From JAAYJR01 sp964545315 (lineage in GTDB: Bacteria; Bacteroidota; Bacteroidia; Bacteroidales; Prolixibacteraceae), in the NCBI GenBank assembly GCA_964545315.1, contig CAZJGI010000009.1, positions 10,405-74,404 of the forward strand: DNA of 64,000 bases. Reading direction: 5' to 3'. Both the position numbers and the translations under genes were made by a program. This document shows, in pieces, positions 42,421 to 51,417 of the stretch (position 1 is the stretch's first letter; every line of letters begins with the position of its first letter). The notes below the pieces were generated by a model. It was not told the origin of the DNA. It worked only from the letters and a program-made list of their open reading frames with translations, and did no database searches.

Positions 42421-43584
42421 ATGGAAATTATAGAAATTACCGGGAAAAATATGGTTGAGGAATTTCACAATGTGCCTGATAAAGTTTACCGGAATGATTC
42501 AAATTATATTCCTTTGATCAGGCCAATGATTGAAGATATTTTCAGTCCTGCAAAAAATGCTAAATATAAAAATGGAGATGCCAGGCGATGGGTACTGAAA
42601 ACAGGTGATGAATATATTGGAAGGATAGCAGCCTTTTTTGATAGGGATTATTCATCAACTTATGACCAACCGACCGGCTGCATAGGTTTTTTTGAGTGTA
42701 TTGATAATAATGAAGCTGCCTTCATGCTTTTTGATACCGCCAGGGAGTGGCTTAAAAAGAATGATATGGAAGCCATGGATGGCCCTGTAAATTTTGGTGA
42801 AAATTTTTTTTACTGGGGATTACTGGCAGATGGATTTCATCCCCAGACATTCGGGATGCAATATAATCCTCCTTATTATCGTAAGTTGTTTGAAGATTAT
42901 GGATTCATGACATTTTATGAGCAATACAGCTATTCAATGGACATTACCAGTCCTGATCTGCCGGAGCGTTTCTGGAGAATTGCCGCCCGGGTTGCAAAAA
43001 ATCCTGATTATACCTTTGAGCATTTTACATTCAGTGACAGAAATAAGTATATTAATGATTTTGTCAATATTTACGAACAGGCATGGTCGGGCCATAGCAA
43101 TTACAAGCCTGCAAGTGTTGAACAACTGCAGGAAATGGTGGCCCAGGCACGCATGATACTTGAAGAGGAATTTATATGGTTCGTTTATCATAAAGGTACT
43201 CCAATTGCTTTTTACATGATGATACCTGACATTAATCAAATTATTAATAAAATGAAATCCGGAAAAATGAACCTTCCGGATATAATCAAATTTTTATATT
43301 ACAGAAAGAGAAAAGTCATTTCCAGATGCAGGGTGATCGTCCTGGGGGTTGTGCCTCAATTTCAAAGATTGGGTATTGAGTCCGGGATTTTTCATCAGTT
43401 AAAACATGTGATGTTGAAAAAACCATGGTATAATGATATGGAAATGAGTTGGGTAGGTGACTTTAATCCTAAGATGAACGCTCTTTTTAAATCTTTCGGG
43501 GCACAACATACTTTAACTCATTTAACCCTTCGTTATCTGTTTGACAGGGAAAAAGAATTTATCAGAGCACAGATTGTTACATGA
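42421..43584 (+). CDS. GNAT-like protein, tandem copy 1
   Basis: 387 residues, cytoplasmic. An N-terminal ~110-residue part (FFECIDNNEAAFMLFDTAREWLKK) and a central AMDGPVNFGEN segment are shared with the next gene, and the C-terminal part (GVVPQFQRLGIESGIF, around residue 312-327) resembles the acetyl-CoA loop of GNAT acetyltransferases (Q/RxxGxG/A form, here RLGIES). E. coli YghO is a distant relative in layout. The substrate is unknown. A weak promoter-like TATTTTCG lies at 42390. The pair may come from duplication or act as a heterodimer. Confidence 0.7.
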   Translation: MEIIEITGKNMVEEFHNVPDKVYRNDSNYIPLIRPMIEDIFSPAKNAKYKNGDARRWVLKTGDEYIGRIAAFFDRDYSSTYDQPTGCIGFFECIDNNEAAFMLFDTAREWLKKNDMEAMDGPVNFGENFFYWGLLADGFHPQTFGMQYNPPYYRKLFEDYGFMTFYEQYSYSMDITSPDLPERFWRIAARVAKNPDYTFEHFTFSDRNKYINDFVNIYEQAWSGHSNYKPASVEQLQEMVAQARMILEEEFIWFVYHKGTPIAFYMMIPDINQIINKMKSGKMNLPDIIKFLYYRKRKVISRCRVIVLGVVPQFQRLGIESGIFHQLKHVMLKKPWYNDMEMSWVGDFNPKMNALFKSFGAQHTLTHLTLRYLFDREKEFIRAQIVT

Positions 43585-43592
43585 ATATACTT

Positions 43593-43600
43593 TATATTTG
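43593..43600 (+). promoter_or_regulatory. -7 promoter element for the second GNAT-like gene
   Basis: TATATTTG, a full TAnnTTTG match, 20 bases before the ATG at 43621. The upstream element at 19-base spacing is poor. It suggests that copy 2 can be transcribed separately from copy 1. Confidence 0.4.
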
Positions 43601-43620
43601 TTTAAAATATAACTGAGTTA

Positions 43621-44802
43621 ATGCAATTAATAGAAGTACAAGATAAGTCTTCACGGAAATTATTTCATAAGGTTCCACATATCATTTACCGGAATGACCC
43701 TAATTGGATTTGTCCGCTGCAGGCAATGGTGGAAAGTATTTTCGATACTGCAAAAAATCCCTCATTTAAAAACGGAGAGGCATCAAGATGGGTGTTGCTG
43801 GATGACAATAACAGGCTGGCAGGCAGGATCGCTGCCTTTTATAATCTTGACAAAGCCATGATATTTGACCAACCTACCGGTGGATGTGGTTTTTTCGAAT
43901 GTATTAATGATCAGGAAGCTGCAGGGCAATTATTTGATACAGCGCGTGAGTGGCTCAGGTCGAAAGGGATGGAAGCAATGGACGGCCCGGTTAATTTTGG
44001 TGAAAACTATATAAATTGGGGACTTCTTGCAGATGGATATATGCCACAGGGTTTTGGTATGCCTTATAACCCTCCTTATTATGTTGAACTATTTGAAAAT
44101 TACGGATTTAAAATATATTTTAAACAATTTAGTTATCACCTTGATACAACTCTTCCCGAACTGCCCGACCGTTTTTGGAGAATTGCCGAATGGGTGGCAA
44201 AAAAACCGCATTTCAGTTTTAAACATTTTTCCTGGAAGGAAAAAGCCCGGTTTATTGATGACTTTGCTGCTGTGTACGACAATGCCTGGCGTTTCCATAA
44301 GCATTTCAAGCCCATTGACAAGGATGATCTGAATGAATTTATAAATAATGCAAAATTTCTTATTGAAGAGGAATTTATCTGGTTTGCATATCATGAAGGT
44401 GAACCTATTGCCCTGTTTGTAATGGTTCCTGATTTTAACCAGATACTGGCTAAGTTAAAAGGGAAAATCACCTTGTTGAACCTGCCTAAAGTTTTATGGC
44501 TTAAATGGCGTAAAACAATGACAAGAACAAGAAGCCTGATAATCGGAATCGTACCTAAATTTCAACGATCAGGCATTGAATCTGCCATTTTCTGGCATTT
44601 GAGGCCGGCAATGTATAAAAAGAGATGGTACCGGGAAATGGAACTTTCATGGGCCGGTGATTTTAATCCCAAAATAGTTTCCTTGTATGAATCTGTGGGA
44701 GGTAAACGAAAAAAAACACATTATACAATGCGTTATCTGTTCGACAGAAATAAACCTTTTGTCAGAGCTCCCATAATTTCTGATGACCCCGGGAAAGAAT
44801 AA
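43621..44802 (+). CDS. GNAT-like protein, tandem copy 2
   Basis: 393 residues, aligning end to end with the previous gene, with many blocks in common (EAMDGPVNFGEN, RFWRIAE, EEEFIWF, SWAGDFNPK). The acetyl-CoA-loop-like segment is IVPKFQRSGIESAIF near residue 316. The two copies share about half of positions by eye, so the duplication is not recent and both are probably kept for separate use. Function and substrate remain unknown; an acyltransferase role is inferred from the C-terminal half only. Confidence 0.7.
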   Translation: MQLIEVQDKSSRKLFHKVPHIIYRNDPNWICPLQAMVESIFDTAKNPSFKNGEASRWVLLDDNNRLAGRIAAFYNLDKAMIFDQPTGGCGFFECINDQEAAGQLFDTAREWLRSKGMEAMDGPVNFGENYINWGLLADGYMPQGFGMPYNPPYYVELFENYGFKIYFKQFSYHLDTTLPELPDRFWRIAEWVAKKPHFSFKHFSWKEKARFIDDFAAVYDNAWRFHKHFKPIDKDDLNEFINNAKFLIEEEFIWFAYHEGEPIALFVMVPDFNQILAKLKGKITLLNLPKVLWLKWRKTMTRTRSLIIGIVPKFQRSGIESAIFWHLRPAMYKKRWYREMELSWAGDFNPKIVSLYESVGGKRKKTHYTMRYLFDRNKPFVRAPIISDDPGKE

Positions 44803-44832
44803 ATTAATGCAAATGGAAAATAAAAAGTAATT

Positions 44833-44863
44833 TTTGATAATATAAATAATATTTTTACATTTG
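44833..44863 (+). promoter_or_regulatory. promoter of rpmE2
   Basis: TTTG (44833-44836), exactly 19 bases, TACATTTG (44856-44863): perfect match to the Bacteroidota consensus. Transcription should start near 44870, which places the in-frame GTG (44874) and ATG (44880) at the very 5' end and supports the ATG at 44919 as the real start. Confidence 0.85.
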
Positions 44864-44918
44864 CACCCCTGTTGTGAAAATGAATATTGAAAGCCTTACA
44901 AATTTAAAACATAGTGAG

Positions 44919-45182
44919 ATGAAGAAAGGTATACATCCTGAAAATTACAGATTAGTGGCATTTAAAGATATGTCAAACGGATATACATTTATTACAGGAT
45001 CAACGGTTGAAACGAAAGAGACAATTGAAGTAGACGGAGTAGAATATCCACTCTGTAAACTTGAGATTTCCAATTCTTCTCATCCCTTTTATACAGGCAA
45101 AGTTAAATTGGTTGATACTGCCGGAAGGGTTGATAAATTTATGAGCAGGTATGGAAAACATATGGAAAGCAGAAAAAAATAG
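44919..45182 (+). CDS. rpmE2: 50S ribosomal protein L31 type B
   Basis: 87 residues from the ATG at 44919, giving the standard MKKGIHPENYR start of L31 type B. Longer in-frame starts upstream exist (44874 GTG, 44880 ATG), but they lie at the predicted transcription start and would add a tail no known L31 has. SNSSHPFYTGK and a final DKFMSRYGKHM are typical. The zinc-binding CxxC quartet of the other L31 type is missing, so this is the zinc-free form, which in many bacteria replaces the zinc form when zinc is scarce; no Zur-type operator is evident here. Confidence 0.93.
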   Translation: MKKGIHPENYRLVAFKDMSNGYTFITGSTVETKETIEVDGVEYPLCKLEISNSSHPFYTGKVKLVDTAGRVDKFMSRYGKHMESRKK

Positions 45183-45204
45183 TATATATTGCCTGTCTGG
45201 TTAT

Positions 45205-45232
45205 AAGCCCCGTATTCCGGGGCTTTTTTTTT
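45205..45232 (+). terminator. rho-independent terminator of rpmE2
   Basis: Eight-base stem (AAGCCCCG / CGGGGCTT) with a 5-base loop, followed by a run of T, 22 bases after the stop codon. Confidence 0.9.
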
Positions 45233-45301
45233 AACTGTGATTTATGGAAATCATTAATGTTATAGCTTATAATTTTTTAATCATTAAAAATCTTTTTTGT
45301 A

Positions 45302-45317
45302 TGGCACGACTATTGCC
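45302..45317 (+). promoter_or_regulatory. sigma-54-type promoter of lon
   Basis: TGGCACG, four bases, TTGCC: matches the -24/-12 consensus TGGCAYRNNNNTTGCW in all fixed positions, missing only the last W. GG and GC are exactly ten bases apart. Transcription should start near 45328, about 48 bases before the lon ATG. Confidence 0.65.
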
Positions 45318-45375
45318 TTATATAAACCTTGCTAATTATTGGGATTAGTCCCGACATAATGACATATATAATTTT

Positions 45376-47829
45376 ATGGGAAAGAGAAAAAATTCTGAAT
45401 TTCAAGATATATTTTTAGGCAGAATGGTAAACGATGACTCAGATTTTATTCCAATAATATCTGACGGGGATGATAATGAATTGAAGAACCTGGAAATACC
45501 TGAGATATTGCCAGTGCTGCCTCTGCGTAATACAGTACTTTTCCCTGGTGTGGTACTTCCGATAACTATAGGGAGAAAAAAATCGTTGCAATTGATCAAA
45601 GATGTATATAAAGGTAGCAGGTTACTGGGTGCTTTCGCCCAAAAAGACTATACAGTTGATGATCCTTCACCGGAAGAACTCTATACTACAGGCACTGTAG
45701 GCGAAGTTCTAAAAGTGTTGGAGATGCCGGATGGCTCAACTTCTATAATAATTCAGGGGAAAAAGCGCTGTTCGATTGAAAATTTTGTGGCTGGTGAACC
45801 ATATTATAAGGCTGCCGTTAAACCTTTGAATGATATTACTCCGGATAATGATACGGAATTTAATGCCATTGTCGGTTCATTGAAAGACTTGTCTATTAAA
45901 ATTGCCCAGTTTTCTGCAAATGTTCCTCCTGAAGCTACATTTGCTGTAAAAAATATTGAGAATTCTGCTTTTCTGATCAACTTTATATGCTCCAATACGG
46001 ATTTAAATGTAGAAAACAAACAAAGCCTTCTAGAAGTTAACAGCCTAAAGGAGAGAGGAATACAGGCAATAAGTTATCTTGTAAAAGAGGTGCAGATGCT
46101 TGAATTAAAGCATGATATCCAAAAGAAGGTTAAAACGGATATGGACCGGCAACAACGTGAGTTTATGCTTAATCAACAGATGAAAACCATACAGGATGAA
46201 CTGGGAGGAAATCCTATCGAACAGGAAATTCATGAACTCAAAAAAAGAGCCAAAGACAAAAAATGGAATAAGGAGGTTGCCAGGTTTTTTGAAAAAGAGG
46301 TGGAAAAACTGCACAGATTGAATCCTGCAGCTGGCGAATATTCAGTACAATATACATTCTGCCAGACTCTTGTTGATTTGCCTTGGAATGAATACACAAC
46401 AGATAATTTCGATCTAAAAAATGCAAGTAAGGTACTGGATGAAGATCATTATGGTTTGGAGAAAGTAAAAGAACGTATCCTGGAACATTTGGCAGTTCTT
46501 AAGCTCAAGAATGACATGAAATCTCCCATTCTCTGCCTTTACGGGCCTCCGGGAGTGGGTAAGACATCACTGGGAAAATCTGTTGCACGGGCATTAAACA
46601 GGAATTACGCCAGGATAAGCCTGGGTGGTCTGAGCGATGAGGCTGAGATACGGGGCCACAGAAAAACTTATATTGGTGCAATGCCGGGGAGAATAATCCA
46701 AAATATTAAAAAAGCAAAATCTTCAAATCCTGTTTTTATTCTGGATGAGATTGATAAGGTGTCTAAGCACTTCCATGGTGACCCGGCTTCAGCTCTGCTG
46801 GAAGTTTTAGACCCGGAGCAGAATGTGGAGTTTCATGATAATTATGTAGAAGTCGATTATGATCTTTCAAAGGTCATGTTTATTACCACAGCCAATACTC
46901 TTAGCACTATTGCCCCGCCTTTACGCGACAGGCTGGAACTAATTGAGATGAGCGGTTACCTGGTGGAAGAGAAAATTGAAATAGCCAGACGGCATCTGAT
47001 ACCCAAACAACTGGAAAATCATGGTTTGAAAAAAAGAGATGTTATATTTCCCAAGAATATTATTGAGCTTATCATTGATGGATATACAAGGGAATCAGGC
47101 GTCAGGGAGCTGGATAAAAAAATTGCCGCTGTTATTAGAAGAATTGCCAGAAAAATTGCTTTTGAAGAGGAATATAATAAAAAACTGACTAAAGTTGATA
47201 TCCGGGAGTATCTTGGGATCACCGAGTATTCAAAAGAGAAATATCAGGGCAATGAATTTGCAGGAGTGGTAACAGGCCTTGCCTGGACTGCAACCGGGGG
47301 AGAGATTTTATATGTAGAGACAAGCCTGAGCAAAGGTAAAGGCGCCCTTACACTTACGGGTAACCTGGGAGAGGTCATGAAGGAGTCAGCTATCCTGGCG
47401 CATGAATATTTGAAATCACATGCTGAAGATTTGGACCTTGATCCGGAGATTTTCAGCAATTGGAATGTGCATGTCCATGTGCCTGAAGGAGCTATTCCTA
47501 AAGATGGACCGTCAGCCGGCGTTACTATGGTGTCATCAATGGCCTCTGCATTTACAGGACGTAAGGTTAAAAAGAACCTGGCAATGACCGGAGAGATAAC
47601 TCTTAGGGGAAAAGTGCTTCCTGTTGGGGGAATAAAGGAGAAAATCCTTGCCGCTAAAAGAGCGGGATTATCAGAAATTGTGCTTTCATCAGAAAATAAA
47701 AAGAACCTGGAAGAGATTAAGGATATTTATCTGAAAGGATTAAACTTCCATTTTGCTGATACCATTCAGGATGTCCTGAAAGTAGCTCTTTTAAATTCCA
47801 AAGCATCTAACCGGGTTAAAATCAACTGA
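45376..47829 (+). CDS. lon: ATP-dependent Lon protease
   Basis: 817 residues, full length. The N-terminal LON substrate domain includes LPLRNTVLFPGVVLPI (~50-65); the AAA+ domain has Walker A GPPGVGKTS near residue 392 and Walker B FILDEIDK near 454; the protease domain has the catalytic dyad S713 (KDGPSAGVTM) and K754 (GGIKEKI). It degrades misfolded and regulatory proteins in the cytoplasm with ATP. The upstream gap has a sigma-54-type promoter rather than the usual -7/-33 set, so its expression may depend on an enhancer-binding activator. A long stem-loop overlaps the stop codon. Confidence 0.95.
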   Translation: MGKRKNSEFQDIFLGRMVNDDSDFIPIISDGDDNELKNLEIPEILPVLPLRNTVLFPGVVLPITIGRKKSLQLIKDVYKGSRLLGAFAQKDYTVDDPSPEELYTTGTVGEVLKVLEMPDGSTSIIIQGKKRCSIENFVAGEPYYKAAVKPLNDITPDNDTEFNAIVGSLKDLSIKIAQFSANVPPEATFAVKNIENSAFLINFICSNTDLNVENKQSLLEVNSLKERGIQAISYLVKEVQMLELKHDIQKKVKTDMDRQQREFMLNQQMKTIQDELGGNPIEQEIHELKKRAKDKKWNKEVARFFEKEVEKLHRLNPAAGEYSVQYTFCQTLVDLPWNEYTTDNFDLKNASKVLDEDHYGLEKVKERILEHLAVLKLKNDMKSPILCLYGPPGVGKTSLGKSVARALNRNYARISLGGLSDEAEIRGHRKTYIGAMPGRIIQNIKKAKSSNPVFILDEIDKVSKHFHGDPASALLEVLDPEQNVEFHDNYVEVDYDLSKVMFITTANTLSTIAPPLRDRLELIEMSGYLVEEKIEIARRHLIPKQLENHGLKKRDVIFPKNIIELIIDGYTRESGVRELDKKIAAVIRRIARKIAFEEEYNKKLTKVDIREYLGITEYSKEKYQGNEFAGVVTGLAWTATGGEILYVETSLSKGKGALTLTGNLGEVMKESAILAHEYLKSHAEDLDLDPEIFSNWNVHVHVPEGAIPKDGPSAGVTMVSSMASAFTGRKVKKNLAMTGEITLRGKVLPVGGIKEKILAAKRAGLSEIVLSSENKKNLEEIKDIYLKGLNFHFADTIQDVLKVALLNSKASNRVKIN

Positions 47830-47857
47830 TTGGTTATATTTAACTAATCAGTTGATT
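47820..47857 (+). terminator. 17-bp stem-loop at the lon stop codon
   Basis: Inverted repeat 47820-47836 and 47841-47857 with a 4-base loop and one G-T pair; the lon TGA (47827-47829) is in the left arm. No T-run follows, so rho-independent termination is not assured. Confidence 0.55.
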
Positions 47858-47933
47858 GAGTTCTGTCCCCGGTAAATTATTGTTTTTGCTTTTAAAAAAA
47901 TAAAATGATTATTTATGTCCCGGATATGAATAA

Positions 47934-47949
47934 TGGCATAGTTTTTGCT
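47934..47949 (+). promoter_or_regulatory. perfect sigma-54 promoter upstream of small ORF
   Basis: TGGCATA, four bases (GTTT), TTGCT: matches every position of TGGCAYRNNNNTTGCW, with GG and GC exactly ten bases apart. Transcription would start near 47960. In the gap upstream TGTCCCCGG (47864) and TGTCCCGG (47916) could be activator sites, but this is only a visual resemblance. Confidence 0.75.
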
Positions 47950-48000
47950 TTCGTTCAACTTTATAAAATATTAATAATCAGTTAGTATAATAAGTTGAAT

Positions 48001-48153
48001 ATGGACACCGGAAAAGATAAGAAGATAATAATTTCAGAAGATAAAAATATTGTCTGGAACATAAAGGTTAGGGTTTATGATGAGGCAATCTCAATTGACT
48101 CCTGCACAAAATCTGTATTTAAGCTTATGAAAATAAAAGTTGTTCTCAATTAA
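48001..48153 (+). CDS. small ORF (50 aa) behind a sigma-54 promoter
   Basis: 50 codons, ATG at 48001 and TAA at 48151-48153. The N-terminal third is charged (MDTGKDKKIII), the middle NIVWNIKVRVYDEAISIDSC alternates hydrophobic and polar residues like beta strands, and there is one Cys near residue 35. No signal peptide, no known domain. The ATG is 52 bases after the -12 GC of the perfect sigma-54 promoter, a normal distance. It ends 17 bases from the convergent carB stop. It may be a regulated small protein, or part of a regulatory RNA that reaches the carB 3' end. Confidence 0.4.
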   Translation: MDTGKDKKIIISEDKNIVWNIKVRVYDEAISIDSCTKSVFKLMKIKVVLN

Positions 48154-48170
48154 TATTTCAGTGTCAGGAA

Positions 48171-51100
48171 TTAATATTCATCCCAGCTTTTTATAGAAAT
48201 GTCTTTCAGACTGTATTTGCAAATTGCGTAAATATAAGCGCTCGCAACCTTTGAATTTGTAATAAGAGGGATATTATAATCAACTGCATTTCTTCTGATT
48301 TTATAACCATTACTCAATTCTCTTCTGGTGTAGTTTTTAGGAATATTAATAACAAGGTCAATTTTTCTTTCTTTGATATAATCCAGGGTATTAGGTTTCC
48401 GGTCCTCTTCATCCGGCCAGTGTAACAATGTATTTTTGATACCATGGTCTTGTAAAAATCGATGAGTACCTTCTGTCGCAAAGAGGTTATAACCTTTTTC
48501 TATTAGTAATTGGGAGCCTTTAAGAAGTTCGACTTTTGATTTTGAAGGACCTGAAGAGATAAGTATATTTTTTGCAGGAATTTGATACCCTACTGACAAC
48601 ATTGATGTTAACAGTGCATCATAATATGTATCTCCTATACAACCGACCTCTCCGGTTGAAGCCATATCAACTCCCAGAACAGGATCTGCATTGAGTAGTC
48701 GGGCGAAAGAGAATTGAGGGGCTTTCACACCAATATAATCAAGTTCAAATAGTGATTTATCAGGTTTTTTAACAGGGATGCCCAGCATTACTTTGGTGGC
48801 AATTTCGATCAGGTTTAATTTCATTACTTTTGATACAAAGGGGAAACTTCGTGATGCTCTCAGATTGCATTCTATTACTTTAATATCATTATCCTTTGCC
48901 AGAAACTGCATATTAAACGGCCCGGTTATCTCAAGCCCCTTTGCAATCTGCCGGGCAATTTTTTTGATTCTCCGGATTGTTTCAATGTACAACTTTTGTG
49001 GAGGGAATACAATGGTCGCATCCCCGGAATGAACGCCGGCAAATTCTACATGCTCAGAAATGGCATAAGCTATTATTTCACCTTCAGATGCGACAGCGTC
49101 AATTTCGATTTCCTTGGCTTCTTCTATGAATTCTGATACGACAACCGGATGTTCTTTCGATACATTTACTGCCATTTGAAGAAAGTGGGTCAACTGATCA
49201 GAATTGGATACTACATTCATTGCAGCTCCCGAAAGTACATATGAGGGACGTATTAAGACCGGATATCCGACCAGCTCAATGAATTTTTTTATTTCTTCAA
49301 TTGTTGAAAGCCTGGCCCACCTGGGCTGGTCAACTTTTAGCTCGTCAAGCAAAGATGAAAATTTTTCCCTGTCTTCTGCATTGTCAATTTTCACAGGTGA
49401 GGTGCCTAAAACGGGCACATTTTGGCTGTGAAGTTTCATTGCCAGGTTATTTGGTATCTGGCCCCCCATGGAAATAATAACTCCGAATGGATTTTCCAAT
49501 TCAATGATATCCATTACTCTTTCAAAACTAAGTTCATCAAAGTAAAGCCGGTCGCATATATCATAATCTGTGCTGACTGTTTCGGGATTATAGTTTATCA
49601 TTACCGAACGGTAATCCTCCTTTTTAATGGTGTTTATTGCATTAACACTGCACCAGTCAAATTCTACCGAGCTACCTATGCGATATGCCCCTGATCCCAG
49701 TACGATAACAGATTTTTTATCATTAAAATATTCAATATCATTGACATTACCATGATATGTAAGATACAGATAGTTTGTCATTGCCGGGTACTCACCTGCA
49801 AGGGTGTCGATCTGTTTGACAACCGGCTTAATCCCTCTTTCTTTTCTGTAATTCCTTACTTTGAGTAAATCATTGTGGATAGATTCATTCTTGCTGTTAA
49901 AAACCAGCCTGGCGATTTGAAAATCAGAGAAGCCGGCTTTTTTTGCTGTTAACAGCAGATCATCGGACAAGCTATTCAGGTTATCGGCACTTTTCAGTTT
50001 ATTTTTAATGTTGTAAATATTTTTAAGCCTGTTAAGGAACCAGGGATCTATTTTGGATTTATCGTAGATATCGCTTATAGTGTATCCTTTGCTGAAAGCT
50101 GCTGCAATTGCAAAGATCCGGCGGTCGGTAGGATTTGCCAGTTCAGATTCTATCCCTTCTGTATTAAAATCAATATTATTCCCGACGAATCCGTGCATTC
50201 CCAGGCCTACCATTCTTATTCCCTTTTGAATTGCTTCTTCGAAGTTTCTTCCTATTGCCATTATCTCTCCCACACTCTTCATTGAGCTCCCGATAAATTT
50301 TGATACTCCGTAAAATTTGTTAAGGTCCCAGCGTGGTATTTTCACGACGCAGTAATCGAGTGCAGGCTCAAATGCTGCAGTCGTAACTTTTGTTACCGTA
50401 TTTTTCAGTTCGTGAAGCCCGTATCCCAGAGCCAGTTTGGCGGCAACAAAAGCAAGAGGATATCCTGTCGCTTTCGATGCCAGCGCTGATGAGCGGGAGA
50501 GCCTGGCATTAACCTCAATCACCCGGTAATCCTGTGAATACGGATCAAGTGCAAATTGTACATTACATTCGCCAATAACGCCTACTCTTCTTATTATTTT
50601 AATTGATATTGCTCTTAGTTTATGATATTCAGCATTGGAAAGAGTTTGTGATGGTGCAACAACAATACTTTCCCCTGTATGAATACCCAGGGGGTCAAAA
50701 TTCTCCATATTACAAACTGTAATACAGTTATCGTAACAATCCCTGACAACTTCATATTCAACCTCTTTCCATCCCTTAATTGATTCTTCCACAAGTATTT
50801 GAGGTGAATATGAAAAGGCCCTTGATGCCAATGATTCCAGTTCTTGTTCATTTTCGCAAAATCCACTTCCAAGTCCTCCCAGCGAGTAAGCAGCCCTGAT
50901 AATGATCGGGAAGCCTGTCTTTGTTGCTGCTTCCCTGGCTTCTTGCATATTTTTTGCGGCAATACTTTGAGGGGTTTTTACGCCAATCTCAGCAAGCATC
51001 TTTGCAAAAATGTCACGATCCTCAGTATCTATGATTGATTGTACCGGTGTGCCTAACACTTCCAGTCCATATTTTTCAATTATTCCGGATTTATAAAGCT

Positions 51101-51398
51101 CAACTCCGCAGTTCAGGGCAGTCTGGCCCCCAAAGGCCAGAAGAATTCCCTGTGGCTTTTCTTTTTTTATTACCTCCTCAACAAAAAATGGAGTTACAGG
51201 GAGAAAGTATATTTTATCGGCAATATCCTCTGAGGTTTGTATTGTTGCAATGTTAGGATTAATAAGTACAGTTACTATTCCTTCTTCCCTGAGAGCTTTC
51301 AGTGCCTGGGAACCTGAATAGTCAAATTCACCTGCTTCACCTATTTTAAGGGCACCTGAACCAAGAATAATTACTTTTTTGACTTTTGTTTTAATCAT
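48171..51398 (-). CDS. carB: carbamoyl-phosphate synthase, large subunit
   Basis: 1075 residues. Two homologous ATP-grasp halves are seen: first half IILGSGALKIGEAGEFDYSG (split, residues ~10-30) and second half VIVLGSGAYRIGSSVEFDW (near 563), with NCGVELYKSG and GGQIPNN marking the carboxy-phosphate and carbamate sites. The C-terminal ~140 residues are the allosteric MGS-like domain (GYNLFATEGTHRFL). It forms carbamoyl phosphate from bicarbonate, ammonia passed from CarA, and two ATP, for arginine and pyrimidines. It starts 19 bases after carA. The sequence is complete. Confidence 0.95.
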   Translation of the reverse strand: MIKTKVKKVIILGSGALKIGEAGEFDYSGSQALKALREEGIVTVLINPNIATIQTSEDIADKIYFLPVTPFFVEEVIKKEKPQGILLAFGGQTALNCGVELYKSGIIEKYGLEVLGTPVQSIIDTEDRDIFAKMLAEIGVKTPQSIAAKNMQEAREAATKTGFPIIIRAAYSLGGLGSGFCENEQELESLASRAFSYSPQILVEESIKGWKEVEYEVVRDCYDNCITVCNMENFDPLGIHTGESIVVAPSQTLSNAEYHKLRAISIKIIRRVGVIGECNVQFALDPYSQDYRVIEVNARLSRSSALASKATGYPLAFVAAKLALGYGLHELKNTVTKVTTAAFEPALDYCVVKIPRWDLNKFYGVSKFIGSSMKSVGEIMAIGRNFEEAIQKGIRMVGLGMHGFVGNNIDFNTEGIESELANPTDRRIFAIAAAFSKGYTISDIYDKSKIDPWFLNRLKNIYNIKNKLKSADNLNSLSDDLLLTAKKAGFSDFQIARLVFNSKNESIHNDLLKVRNYRKERGIKPVVKQIDTLAGEYPAMTNYLYLTYHGNVNDIEYFNDKKSVIVLGSGAYRIGSSVEFDWCSVNAINTIKKEDYRSVMINYNPETVSTDYDICDRLYFDELSFERVMDIIELENPFGVIISMGGQIPNNLAMKLHSQNVPVLGTSPVKIDNAEDREKFSSLLDELKVDQPRWARLSTIEEIKKFIELVGYPVLIRPSYVLSGAAMNVVSNSDQLTHFLQMAVNVSKEHPVVVSEFIEEAKEIEIDAVASEGEIIAYAISEHVEFAGVHSGDATIVFPPQKLYIETIRRIKKIARQIAKGLEITGPFNMQFLAKDNDIKVIECNLRASRSFPFVSKVMKLNLIEIATKVMLGIPVKKPDKSLFELDYIGVKAPQFSFARLLNADPVLGVDMASTGEVGCIGDTYYDALLTSMLSVGYQIPAKNILISSGPSKSKVELLKGSQLLIEKGYNLFATEGTHRFLQDHGIKNTLLHWPDEEDRKPNTLDYIKERKIDLVINIPKNYTRRELSNGYKIRRNAVDYNIPLITNSKVASAYIYAICKYSLKDISIKSWDEY

Positions 51399-51417
51399 GA
51401 CAATTTTTCAATTATTG

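Noticed and set aside
44874..44918. Longer N-terminus for ribosomal protein L31
   Set aside because: The alternative starts lie at the predicted transcription start and give a tail not known in L31; the ATG at 44919 gives the standard protein.
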